Origin: Amylibacter sp. IMCC11727
GTDB taxonomy: Bacteria > Pseudomonadota > Alphaproteobacteria > Rhodobacterales > Rhodobacteraceae
NCBI RefSeq assembly: GCF_029854195.1
Contig: NZ_CP122960.1
Coordinates: forward strand, 2,300,001-2,364,000
Length of the DNA: 64,000 nucleotides
Reading direction: 5' to 3'
The notes under the pieces were generated by a model. The model was not told the DNA's origin and did no database searches. It saw only the letters and a program-made list of their open reading frames with translations. How positions within the stretch are numbered: the stretch's first letter is position 1; every line of letters begins with the position of its first letter. Made by a program: the position numbers and the translations under genes. This document shows positions 9,314 through 17,981 of this stretch, piece by piece.

Positions 9314-11479
9314 ATGATCCAATGGGCAACGCGATGTCTGTTTGTGTGTCTGGTCAGCCTACTGGCGTGGCCGATGCCGTCTGCATTTGCTCAGGTTGAA
9401 AGCGAAATTGGTTCTGAAAACCGTCCTGTTTCCCTGATTGCAGACAGCGTAGATTTCGATCCCGCCTCAGGCGTTTTGATCGCCCGAGGCAATGTACAGG
9501 TGTTTCGCGGCTCGCAGGTTCTGGCCACCCAAGAAGTGATCTACGACCAACGCAAAAAACAGCTGTCTATTCCAGGTCCATTGACCCTGACGGACGGCGA
9601 AAATGTAGTGACACGGGCCAACAGCGCGCAGCTTGACTCGGATTTGCGCAATGGATTGATCCAAGGGGCAGAATTGCTGATCCAGCAACAGTTACAATTG
9701 GTCAGTAATCGGATGCACCGCCAAGACGGTAAATTCAAAGTGTTGGATAAAGTGGTTGCAACCAGCTGCCATATTTGCGCGAAAAACCCGATCCCGTTCT
9801 GGCAAATTCGGTCCCGCCGCGCAATCCACGACGAAGAAGCGCGTCGTCTGTATTTTGAATCCGCAACGCTCGATGTTTTGGGGATTCCCGTTTTCCATGC
9901 GCCAAACCTGCGCATCCCGGACCCCTCCGTGCGCCGCGCCACAGGTTTCCTTGTTCCCAGCATTTCCAATTCTTCAACACTCGGCTACGGCGTCGAAGTG
10001 CCCTACTATTGGACCCTTGGAGATCATGCCGACTTAACACTAACCACCCGTGTTTTTTCCAAAGGCAGTTTCCTTTTGAACCCGCAATACCGACGCGAAG
10101 TAAAACGCGGACGGTTTGAAATCGACGGCCATTTCACGCTCTCGGACTCTCTTACGGCGAACAACACGCGCTCTTCTCTTAGTGCCAATGGGCTGTTTCA
10201 GCTGGAACGTGAAATCGAATTGGAATTCGGCGTCGAAGTGGCCTCTGACGACGACTTCCGTGATGACTATGGTATTGGTGTCGACGGCGAAAACCGCCTG
10301 ACATCGTTTATAACGCTGCGCCGTACGCGCAAAAACTCCTTTGCGAGTCTGTCTGCTTCTTACATCCAGAGCTTGCGTGCTATTGAAATCGACCAAGAAA
10401 TCCCACTTGTCCTGCCCGAATTTTATGGTCGCAAAACATGGATCGACCCAATTGTAGGTGGCAAATTCGGTATCACCGCCCAATCCGTGACATTGCTGCG
10501 TGAAGGCGACAGCGAATTTACCCGCTTTGGCGTTATAACCGATTGGGAAAAAGAATGGATTTTGCGCAATGGTTTGATTGTTGGCGCATATGGTGGTGTT
10601 TCCGCCAATTCTTATTACACCCAAAACATCGGGGGTGCAGCAGATGGCACATTGTCCGAAGTTGTGCCAACCGCCGCGGTTGATCTGCGCTGGCCCCTAT
10701 CACGCCAAAACGGCCGTGTCACACATGTGATCGAACCGCGCATTCAGGTGATTTGGTCCCCCGATGACGCCCGAAGAAACGCCAATGAAGACAGCGTTCA
10801 GGTGGAGTTTGAAGAAACGAACCTGTTTTCCATTAACAGATTCCCCGGGTTTGACGCCACCGAACGGGGGCTACGCGCGAATGTGGGCATCACCTACACG
10901 CGCTATGACCCAGAAGGATGGACCTATGGTTTGACCTTGGGGCGCGTGTTGCGGGACGCCGATCTGAACCAATTTGGAGCGGGTACAGGCTTAACAGGAA
11001 CCGAGTCCGATTACGTGAGCGCCATCAACCTATCGTTCAACGACAAGTTCAATTTCGTGAACAGAACCCTGTTTGATGATGATTTCACCGTTGGCAAAAA
11101 CGAAATGCAGCTGGACATGGATTTCAATCGCGTCTCTGCACAAGCGTCATATGTTTGGTTGGAACAGGATGTGGTTGCAGGTGCCAGCGACCGGACACAC
11201 GAAGCAGCGCTTTCGGTTCAGTATCAATACGATGATTACTGGTCATTTTCGGGGGCATGGCGGCAAAATCTGGAAACTGGCAATTCCACAAGCGGCGCTT
11301 TTGGCGTTCGGTATGAAAACGAATGTGTGGCTGTGAACCTTTCTTACTCGCTTCAGTTTGAAGGGTCTGGTATTGTTCGTCGAACGCGAGAGCTTGGGTT
11401 AACGGTTGAATTGGCTGGTCTGGGCAATAAAAAGCGAAACAAGAAATACGCGCACAGATGTGCGGGACTAAACGGGTAG
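9314..11479 (+). CDS. lptD: LPS-assembly outer-membrane protein LptD
   Basis: A 721-residue protein with a signal peptide (about 1-26, ending SAFA), an OstA/LptA-like N-terminal domain (about residues 40-150: VDFDPASGVLIARGNVQVFRG) and a large C-terminal beta-barrel (about 200-700). It inserts LPS into the outer leaflet. Cys pairs in SCHICAKNP near residue 151 and a late Cys in NECVAVNLSYS fit the disulfide-dependent family. Strand-rich repeats such as RYDPEGWTYGLTLGRVL mark the barrel. Part of the lptFGD-surA-pdxA-rsmA operon. Confidence 0.93.
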   Translation: MIQWATRCLFVCLVSLLAWPMPSAFAQVESEIGSENRPVSLIADSVDFDPASGVLIARGNVQVFRGSQVLATQEVIYDQRKKQLSIPGPLTLTDGENVVTRANSAQLDSDLRNGLIQGAELLIQQQLQLVSNRMHRQDGKFKVLDKVVATSCHICAKNPIPFWQIRSRRAIHDEEARRLYFESATLDVLGIPVFHAPNLRIPDPSVRRATGFLVPSISNSSTLGYGVEVPYYWTLGDHADLTLTTRVFSKGSFLLNPQYRREVKRGRFEIDGHFTLSDSLTANNTRSSLSANGLFQLEREIELEFGVEVASDDDFRDDYGIGVDGENRLTSFITLRRTRKNSFASLSASYIQSLRAIEIDQEIPLVLPEFYGRKTWIDPIVGGKFGITAQSVTLLREGDSEFTRFGVITDWEKEWILRNGLIVGAYGGVSANSYYTQNIGGAADGTLSEVVPTAAVDLRWPLSRQNGRVTHVIEPRIQVIWSPDDARRNANEDSVQVEFEETNLFSINRFPGFDATERGLRANVGITYTRYDPEGWTYGLTLGRVLRDADLNQFGAGTGLTGTESDYVSAINLSFNDKFNFVNRTLFDDDFTVGKNEMQLDMDFNRVSAQASYVWLEQDVVAGASDRTHEAALSVQYQYDDYWSFSGAWRQNLETGNSTSGAFGVRYENECVAVNLSYSLQFEGSGIVRRTRELGLTVELAGLGNKKRNKKYAHRCAGLNG

Positions 11480-11483
11480 TCGG

Positions 11484-12704
11484 GTGAGCGATATGAAATC
11501 ATTGGTTTTGGCAGTTGCGGCAGCAATTTTGGCATGGGCGGCGCCCGTAGATGCACAGCGAAAAAATCCTTATGGTGTGGCCGTTCGTGTGAATGACCGT
11601 GTCATTACTAATTTCGAAATCGACCAACGTGTCGTGCTGTTGCGTGCCTTTGGCACCACCGGCAATTTGGAAAAGACGGCAACTGAACAATTGATCGAAG
11701 ACCGCCTGCGCCTACAAGCGGCTCGTCAGGCTGGTATTACGATTACTGATGAGGAAATCGAAGCTGGCGTAGATGAATTTGCATCGCGTGCGAAACTGAC
11801 CGGCGAACAACTGTACCAATATGTTGGCCAGCGTGGGGCCGCCAAAGAAAGCATGCAAGCCTTTGTACGCGCTGGCCTGTTGTGGCGTAATCTGGTGCAG
11901 GCACGTTTTGGCGGCCGCGCCAGCGTTTCAGACGATGAAATCGAAACGACGTTGAACCTAATCGCTGGGCGCAAATCCCAGTCTATTCTGTTTTCCGAAA
12001 TTCGCCTGCCATTGAACCAGCGCGGTGACGAAAAAACACTCGAACTGGCAGATCAGTTGTCTAAGTCAATCACAACAGAGGGTGCCTTTGCCGCGGCGGC
12101 GCGGCGATATTCCCGTGCGCCATCACGGGCACGCTCTGGCCGATTGGATTGGCTGCCAGTGGCTCAATTGCCTGCCGCATTGGCAGGGCAGATCATGGCT
12201 CTTGAACCTGGTGAAGTGACCGCGCCCATTACGCTTGGGCCGACTGTTGGCCTGTTCCAACTGCGTGGCATTCGCGAAGACACAAACACGGATGAAGGGC
12301 CTGTAACGTTGACGTATGTGTCGGTGAACGTTCCTGGGGAACCCGGGTCCGACCGCATGGTTTCGGATGCCCAAGGATTGATTGACGATGTGGACACCTG
12401 TGATGACATCCGCGCACAATCAGAACGCTTTGCCGTGCCTGGGCACACAGATCACGTGGCCGAGGCAGGCAATGTACCATCTGTTGTTGCAGTTGAATTG
12501 GCCGGGCTCGATCGCCACGAAGCAAGCTATTACACAAATTCCGCAGGCACTTTGACCGTGGTTATGTTGTGTGATCGGCTGCGCGAACTGCCCGAAGGCG
12601 CGCGCGAAAATATCCGCAATGGCTTGTTCAACCAACGAATGGGTGGCTTTGGTCAAGGATACCTTGAAGAGCTCAAGGCTGATGCGGTTATCGAATACAA
12701 ATGA
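11484..12704 (+). CDS. surA: Periplasmic peptidyl-prolyl isomerase / chaperone SurA
   Basis: A 406-residue secreted chaperone that helps outer-membrane proteins, LptD among them, to fold. A signal peptide (LVLAVAAAILAWAAPVDA) is followed by a SurA N-terminal helical domain (VNDRVITNFEIDQRV) and a parvulin/PpiC domain around residues 165-275 (FAAAARRYSRAPSRARSGRLDW has been split here by position). The listed start is a GTG; an in-frame ATG three codons later (11493) is an equal candidate. It lies 4 nt after lptD and overlaps pdxA by 4 nt. Confidence 0.9.
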   Translation: MSDMKSLVLAVAAAILAWAAPVDAQRKNPYGVAVRVNDRVITNFEIDQRVVLLRAFGTTGNLEKTATEQLIEDRLRLQAARQAGITITDEEIEAGVDEFASRAKLTGEQLYQYVGQRGAAKESMQAFVRAGLLWRNLVQARFGGRASVSDDEIETTLNLIAGRKSQSILFSEIRLPLNQRGDEKTLELADQLSKSITTEGAFAAAARRYSRAPSRARSGRLDWLPVAQLPAALAGQIMALEPGEVTAPITLGPTVGLFQLRGIREDTNTDEGPVTLTYVSVNVPGEPGSDRMVSDAQGLIDDVDTCDDIRAQSERFAVPGHTDHVAEAGNVPSVVAVELAGLDRHEASYYTNSAGTLTVVMLCDRLRELPEGARENIRNGLFNQRMGGFGQGYLEELKADAVIEYK

Positions 12705-13672
12705 CCCTACCCATTGCGCTCACCAGCGGTGATCCCGCAGGGGTTGGGCCAGAAATAACGGCCAAAGCCTATGACGCGTTGCGCGGTGACCTATGCTTTT
12801 TTGTCATTGGCGACAGGCGGCATTTCCCAAATTGCGTAGAAATCAAAGACCCGTCAGAGGCGGCCACGACAGATGGGTTGCCCTTGTTGCACCTTGATTT
12901 TGACGCAGACGCTGTGTCGGGCCAACCCGATCATGCCAATGCACGCGGTGTCATCCGCTCCATTGAAACGGCCGTTGATTTGACCAAACGGGGTCAGGCT
13001 GCGGCAGTTTGCACAAACCCGATCAGCAAACAGGTTTTGATCGAAGGGGCCAACTTCGCCCATCCGGGTCATACGGAATTTTTGGCCGAACTGGGTGGTG
13101 TGGCAAATTCCGTAATGATGCTGACCGCACCCGAATTATCCGTTGTTCCCGTAACCATCCACATCGCTCTGCAGGACGTTAAAACAGCCCTAACAGCAGA
13201 GCTGATTGAAACAACCTTGCGCACCACACACCACGCCATGATCCGTGATTTTGGCATCCCAGCGCCGCGCATAGCAGTGGCTGGCCTGAACCCCCATGCG
13301 GGTGAAGGGGGCCTAATGGGGCGTGAAGAAATCGACCTGATTGGCCCTGTTTTAAACCAGTTGAAGGCAGATGGACTGGACACAACAGGTCCCTTGCCCG
13401 CTGATACGATGTTTCATCCCCCTGCCCGCACAAAATACGACGTGGCAGTGTGCATGTACCACGATCAGGCGCTTATCCCGATCAAAACACTGAACTTTTC
13501 AGCAGGTGTTAACGTGACGCTCGGCCTGCCGTTCATTCGAACATCGCCTGATCACGGCACGGCCTTTGATATTGCAGGCAAAGGCGTGGCCGACCCCACC
13601 AGCCTGATCGAGGCCTTGCGTAAAGCACGAGATATGGCAAGAGCACGGGCGGTGTATGATGGCGAGCATTGA
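12701..13672 (+). CDS. pdxA: 4-hydroxythreonine-4-phosphate dehydrogenase
   Basis: A 323-residue enzyme of the DXP-dependent pyridoxal phosphate pathway. It oxidises and decarboxylates 4-phosphohydroxy-L-threonine with NAD. Metal and substrate motifs are visible: HPGHTEFLAE, GLNPHAGEGGLMGREE, MYHDQALIPIKTL and TSPDHGTAFDIAGKG. It begins LPIALTSGDPAGVGPEI. The ATG overlaps the surA stop and the gene overlaps rsmA by 17 nt. The surA-pdxA-rsmA order is the conserved proteobacterial one. Confidence 0.96.
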   Translation: MTLPIALTSGDPAGVGPEITAKAYDALRGDLCFFVIGDRRHFPNCVEIKDPSEAATTDGLPLLHLDFDADAVSGQPDHANARGVIRSIETAVDLTKRGQAAAVCTNPISKQVLIEGANFAHPGHTEFLAELGGVANSVMMLTAPELSVVPVTIHIALQDVKTALTAELIETTLRTTHHAMIRDFGIPAPRIAVAGLNPHAGEGGLMGREEIDLIGPVLNQLKADGLDTTGPLPADTMFHPPARTKYDVAVCMYHDQALIPIKTLNFSAGVNVTLGLPFIRTSPDHGTAFDIAGKGVADPTSLIEALRKARDMARARAVYDGEH

Positions 13673-14498
13673 TGGTCTGCCGCCACTGCGCGAGGTGATC
13701 AACACACATGAACTGTTTGCGAAAAAAGCACTGGGTCAGAACTTTCTTCTGGATTTGAACCTAACCAGCAAGATCGCGCGCCAAGCGGGGGATTTGGCTA
13801 ACAGCGATGTTTTGGAAGTGGGGCCAGGTCCTGGTGGTTTAACCCGCGCATTGCTGCACGAAGGCGCACGCCAAGTGGTGGCCATCGAACAAGACGAACG
13901 CTGCTTGCCCGCACTGGCTGAAGTATCCGCCTATCACGGCGGGAAGTTGAAAGTGCTGCAAGGGGATGCGCTCAAAATTGATCCTTTAGAGCACTTGAAC
14001 ACCCCAATTCGTATCGTGTCCAACCTGCCCTATAATGTGGGAACCGAGTTGTTAACCCGCTGGCTGTCGCCAGCGGAATGGCCGCCTTTTTGGCAATCTC
14101 TTACATTGATGTTTCAAAAAGAGGTGGCGCAGCGGATCGTTGCAAGGCCACGAACCAAAGCCTATGGGCGGCTGTCGATTTTGGCGCAGTGGCGGTGTGA
14201 TGCAAAAATTGTGATGGAAATTCCGCCAGCGGCCTTCACTCCACCCCCGAAGGTCACATCAGCGGTGGTGCATCTGGAACGGCTTGAAACACCGCGCTAT
14301 CCTGCGGATGCAAAACTGTTGTCGCAGGTGGTCGCAAAAGCCTTTGGTCAGCGGCGTAAAATGCTGCGCGCCAGCCTCAAAGGATTGGCCCCAGATTTAG
14401 AAGATCGTTTGTTGGCGGCAGGGATTAAACCGACCCAACGGGCCGAAGAAATCGACCTCGAAGCGTTTTGCAAACTGAGCGAATTGATCCGCAGCTAA
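13656..14498 (+). CDS. rsmA: 16S rRNA dimethyladenosine transferase RsmA (KsgA)
   Basis: A 280-residue SAM-dependent enzyme that dimethylates two adjacent adenines near the 3' end of 16S rRNA. Visible motifs are KALGQNFLLD, the SAM loop VLEVGPGPGGLTRALL and the catalytic NLPYNVGTELL. The C-terminal helical domain carries FGQRRKMLRASLKGL. Two adjacent ATGs (13656 and 13659) are possible starts. It is the last gene of the lptFGD operon and converges on the DUF4167 gene with 4 nt between them. Confidence 0.96.
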   Translation: MMASIDGLPPLREVINTHELFAKKALGQNFLLDLNLTSKIARQAGDLANSDVLEVGPGPGGLTRALLHEGARQVVAIEQDERCLPALAEVSAYHGGKLKVLQGDALKIDPLEHLNTPIRIVSNLPYNVGTELLTRWLSPAEWPPFWQSLTLMFQKEVAQRIVARPRTKAYGRLSILAQWRCDAKIVMEIPPAAFTPPPKVTSAVVHLERLETPRYPADAKLLSQVVAKAFGQRRKMLRASLKGLAPDLEDRLLAAGIKPTQRAEEIDLEAFCKLSELIRS

Positions 14499-14502
14499 CC
14501 TA

Positions 14503-15093
14503 TTATTCAGCCGCTTTCGGGCTCTCTGCGTTTTCAACCGCTTCGGCCACAATATCAGACGGATTGTCGATCTTTGGCTTGGCCGGACGCTTGCGGGGTG
14601 CAGGTTTCTTTTCTGTCTTTACGGGTTGGCTTTCTGGTGTTTCCACCAAATTGCTGTCGTTTTGGGCAGGAAACAGATCGGCATCAGCAGGCACAGACGG
14701 TTGATCCCCAGACGCATCAATTGGGATTTGTTTTTGCTGCTGCTTTTGGGCGTTCTGATTGTTGTTGTTCTGGTTGTGGTTCTGCTGGTTTTGCTGGCGC
14801 TGTGCGTCTTGTTGTTCACGGCGTGCATCAATTTCGCGCTGCGCGTCACCCAACATACGAACGTAATGTTCCGCGTGCTGCAAAAAGTTTTCGTGCGCTA
14901 CACGGTCCCCAGACAACTGAGCATCCCGTGCCAAAGTTTGGTATTTGTCGATAATCTGTTGCGGCGTACCGCGCACCTTGCCCTCTGGCCCGGAGCTGTC
15001 AAACACGCGGTTCACAACATTCGCTGGATTATTATTGTTGTTATTGCGATTGCGATTTTTATTGCGCGAACGGGATTTGTTTGAAGATCTCAT
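14503..15093 (-). CDS. DUF4167 protein with Asn/Gln-rich low-complexity tracts
   Basis: A 196-residue protein. The N-terminus is basic and Asn-rich (alternating R, K, S and N for about 25 residues), followed by the DUF4167 core NVVNRVFDSSGPEGKVRG and QQIIDKYQTLARDAQLSGD, with HAEHYVRML. A second Asn/Gln-rich stretch (about residues 100-125) and an acidic then Lys/Pro tail follow. DUF4167 is common in alphaproteobacteria; its function is unknown, though the basic ends suggest nucleic-acid contact. The start at 15093 is chosen because the 51 upstream codons do not resemble the family. Confidence 0.86.
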   Translation of the reverse strand: MRSSNKSRSRNKNRNRNNNNNNPANVVNRVFDSSGPEGKVRGTPQQIIDKYQTLARDAQLSGDRVAHENFLQHAEHYVRMLGDAQREIDARREQQDAQRQQNQQNHNQNNNNQNAQKQQQKQIPIDASGDQPSVPADADLFPAQNDSNLVETPESQPVKTEKKPAPRKRPAKPKIDNPSDIVAEAVENAESPKAAE

Positions 15094-15296
15094 ATGATCC
15101 GTGAACCTTTGTCGTTTTTTGATTTTTGGGGTCTTTAGCAGACCGAACGTCCAGATACCTATTTGGATTATTGGGGATGAGAACGCGGTTTGTTCCATCA
15201 TCCGTGGGGATAAAGTACTATGGGTTGATAAGCTATGACAACCCAAAATGCGTTAAAATGCCTTTATTTAACAAGTTTATTTGTTTTTTCGCCCAT

Positions 15297-16136
15297 TCAA
15301 GGGAAATTCACGGCTACGATCCGCTGATGGCCGTTTAAATCAGTGTGGATTGAAACACTTTCGAATCCCTGATCCGCAAAAATCCTCTGCACATCTGGCC
15401 CCTGATCTTTGCCAATTTCAAAGAACGCGCGCCCATTCGGGGCTAAATGCGCCCCAAGGTTTGCCGCCAGTGTGCGATATGCCGACAATCCATCCCCACC
15501 AGGCGTAAGCGCTAGATGCGGTTCATGCTCTCGTACATCTGGGGACAGACGAGCCATTTCGGCTTCGGTTATATAGGGTGGGTTGCTGACAATCAGATCG
15601 AACCGACCGCTCACCCCATCAAACCAATCCGATTGAACAAGGCTGGCGCGGTCCGACGCACCCACTTTTTCTAGGTTTTGTGCTGCAACAGTCAACGCAT
15701 CCGCGCTTATGTCTGTCCCTGTTCCGTTCGCATCCGGGTATTCCGCCAGCAAACACGCAAGGATACAGCCCGATCCCGTTCCAAGGTCCAGAATGGTTTC
15801 CGGAGCTGCCCCCTGCATAGCCAATTCAATCAAGGTTTCCGTTTCGGGGCGCGGGTCTAAAACATCGGGTGTGACGCGGAATTCATGTTTCCAAAACGCC
15901 CGTTTCCCCGTGATATGAGAAATAGGCGTATGCGCCGCGCGTCGATGAATCATATGCTCAAACTGCGCTACTTGGGTTGGTGTGACTGTGCGCGATAATT
16001 CAAGCGTCAGACGATCCATTTCCACGCCCAACGTATGCGCCATAAGAATGCGCGCATCCCGCGGCGCCCCTTCTCCAATGGCAGCGGTTAGCAATTTTGT
16101 TCCAGTGCGCAACACCATGGATGCGGTTTGGATCAT
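15297..16136 (-). CDS. prmC: Release factor glutamine methyltransferase
   Basis: A 279-residue enzyme that methylates the Gln of the GGQ motif in release factors RF1 and RF2. The SAM loop ILDLGTGSGCILACLLAEYP and the catalytic VSNPPYI are present, and the N-terminal helical domain covers about residues 1-80. It overlaps the end of prfA, its substrate's gene, by 4 nt; this order is widely conserved. Functional assignment is firm. Confidence 0.95.
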   Translation of the reverse strand: MIQTASMVLRTGTKLLTAAIGEGAPRDARILMAHTLGVEMDRLTLELSRTVTPTQVAQFEHMIHRRAAHTPISHITGKRAFWKHEFRVTPDVLDPRPETETLIELAMQGAAPETILDLGTGSGCILACLLAEYPDANGTGTDISADALTVAAQNLEKVGASDRASLVQSDWFDGVSGRFDLIVSNPPYITEAEMARLSPDVREHEPHLALTPGGDGLSAYRTLAANLGAHLAPNGRAFFEIGKDQGPDVQRIFADQGFESVSIHTDLNGHQRIVAVNFP

Positions 16137-17188
16137 GGGTCCATATCCGCCAATTTTGCCGCCTGATCATCTGAAATCAGTGCATCAATGATTTCATCCA
16201 GATCGCCCTGCATCACTTGATCCAGCTTATAGAGCGTCAGATTAATACGGTGGTCCGTCATACGACCCTGCGGGAAATTATAGGTGCGAATACGTTCAGA
16301 CCGATCCCCAGACCCAACCTGCCCCTTGCGGCTCGCCGCCCGTTCGGCGTCTGCTTCTTGGCGTTTCAGATCGTAAAGTCGCGTGCGCAACACTTGCATG
16401 GCAATCTCGCGGTTACGATGCTGGGATTTTTCCGAACTCACCACCATGATGTTGGTTGGGATGTGCAAAATGCGCACAGCGGAATCCGTGGTGTTTACAT
16501 GCTGTCCACCAGAACCAGACGCACGCATCGTATCAATACGAATGTCCGTGGCAGGGATATCAATGTCCACATCCTCGGCCTCTGGCAGCACTGCAACAGT
16601 GGCTGCAGAGGTATGCACTCGCCCACCGCTTTCAGTGACAGGAACCCGTTGCACACGATGAACGCCACTTTCGAACTTCAATCGGGCAAAAACGCCTTGC
16701 CCTTTGACGTTGACCACAGCTTCTTTCAAACCGCCAAGCTCGGTGACGCTTTGTTCCATCACTTCGTATTTCCAGCCCGCTTTTTCGGCGTACCGTTGAT
16801 ACATGGCCATCAGATCACCCGCAAAAAGCGCAGCCTCGTCCCCGCCTGTACCTGGGCGAATCTCAAGAATGGCAGACCGTTCATCGGCTTCATCCTTGGG
16901 AATAAGCGTCAATTGCACTTGATGTTCCAAGTCAGGTAAGGCGGCCTGAAGCTCGGGCAATTCTTCAGCTGCCAATTCTTTCATCTCTGGGTCCGACATC
17001 ATGGCCTCGGCCTCTGCGATATCAGACAAAAGCGTTTGATAGCTTTGGATTTTTTCTACGACGGGGCGCAAATCAGCATACTCCTTGGACAGAGCCGCGA
17101 AATCATCGCCCGCACTGCCTTCGGACATTTTTGCCTCCAGAAAGGCGAACCGTTGTTTGATTTGTTCAAGTTTATCTATTGGGATCAT
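16133..17188 (-). CDS. prfA: Peptide chain release factor 1
   Basis: A 351-residue RF1 that ends translation at UAA and UAG. The catalytic GGQ is in GSGGQHVNTTDSA near residue 230, and the stop-codon-reading PxT motif is the PVT in RVPVTESGGRVHTSA. The N-terminal coiled domain (residues 1-100) begins MIPIDKLEQIKQRF. It is followed by prmC with a 4-nt overlap, so modifier and substrate are co-expressed. Confidence 0.97.
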   Translation of the reverse strand: MIPIDKLEQIKQRFAFLEAKMSEGSAGDDFAALSKEYADLRPVVEKIQSYQTLLSDIAEAEAMMSDPEMKELAAEELPELQAALPDLEHQVQLTLIPKDEADERSAILEIRPGTGGDEAALFAGDLMAMYQRYAEKAGWKYEVMEQSVTELGGLKEAVVNVKGQGVFARLKFESGVHRVQRVPVTESGGRVHTSAATVAVLPEAEDVDIDIPATDIRIDTMRASGSGGQHVNTTDSAVRILHIPTNIMVVSSEKSQHRNREIAMQVLRTRLYDLKRQEADAERAASRKGQVGSGDRSERIRTYNFPQGRMTDHRINLTLYKLDQVMQGDLDEIIDALISDDQAAKLADMDP

Positions 17189-17265
17189 GGCAGTGAAATC
17201 GCCCTTGGGGACGGCGTGGTCAAGGAATAAGTGACAAATGGACGATTTTCTGTTTAGATCGGACC

Positions 17266-17559
17266 ATGAGACATGTGTTTTTCACTGGTTTCCTGATCGC
17301 TGGCCTTGGATTGCCAGCCTTGGCCGAGAATGCGGACGTTCAATGGCCGGACTGTTATTGCACCGATAAAACGGGCGCTCGTATTGAGCTGGGACAAGAG
17401 ATTTGCATGTTTGTGGATGGACGCAGTTTCACCGCACGGTGCGAAATGTCCCTAAACAACCCTATGTGGCGTGAAACAGGCTCTGCATGCCTGTCATTGC
17501 GCAACAGGTTGCCCCAAAGCAGCAGTCCAATCTTGAATACGGGCCTTGTTCACACCTAA
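17266..17559 (+). CDS. Small secreted cysteine-containing protein, unknown function
   Basis: A 97-residue protein with a signal peptide (about 1-20, ending GLPALA) and a compact Cys-containing core: WPDCYCTDKTGARIELGQ, CMFVDGRSFTARCEMSLNNPMW. I recognise the pattern as a small family found in Rhodobacteraceae but know no function for it. The last 20 or so residues run antisense into the end of the next gene (66-bp overlap) and look less family-like, so the stop may have shifted downstream in this strain. The gene is divergent from prfA. Confidence 0.65.
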   Translation: MRHVFFTGFLIAGLGLPALAENADVQWPDCYCTDKTGARIELGQEICMFVDGRSFTARCEMSLNNPMWRETGSACLSLRNRLPQSSSPILNTGLVHT

Positions 17560-17967
17560 ATCCGAACGGCCGAAACGGGATCGGGAATAGACAAACAAAC
17601 GGGATTTGCCGCCTTCTTCTGGTGTGACCTTCACCGAAATGTAATCGGGATAAGCCATCAGTTTGGTACGCTGCATGTAAGTGACAAACAATTCTTTTGC
17701 GTCCCCGTCCAGCACCACAACATTGGGTTTTGACAAAGCCACATCGTTAAAATTGGCCGCCAATTCCGCCGGCGGCATGTCAAAAACCAAACTGTTGGCA
17801 TCCTGACCATCGCGCATCAAAAATTGGTTTGGGCGCGCGCCTTTTTCAACGGTTTCAGGATCAACATGCCATTGATTTGCATCAGAGGGCGCCACACGAA
17901 CCCACAGAATAAGACCGATAATCAGGGCAAGGATAATCCAAGTTAGCATTCTAAACGCCTTTCGCAT
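17494..17967 (-). CDS. DUF1499 domain protein
   Basis: A 157-residue protein with one N-terminal membrane segment (about residues 8-25, MLTWIILALIIGLILWVRV) and a DUF1499 domain. The typical run is TYMQRTKLMAYPDYISVKV followed by SRLFVYSRSRFGRSDLGVN near the C-terminus. Function of the family is unknown. It lies 14 nt downstream of the ispG stop in mirror orientation terms (same strand, before it in genome order), so it may be transcribed with ispG. Confidence 0.85.
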   Translation of the reverse strand: MRKAFRMLTWIILALIIGLILWVRVAPSDANQWHVDPETVEKGARPNQFLMRDGQDANSLVFDMPPAELAANFNDVALSKPNVVVLDGDAKELFVTYMQRTKLMAYPDYISVKVTPEEGGKSRLFVYSRSRFGRSDLGVNKARIQDWTAALGQPVAQ

Positions 17968-17981
17968 CAGGGTTTGGCGGA

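Noticed and set aside
15094..15296. Possible RNA gene between DUF4167 and prmC, with a GGGTTG/CAACCC hairpin
   Set aside because: No tRNA cloverleaf or known RNA pattern could be built; the hairpin alone is not enough.
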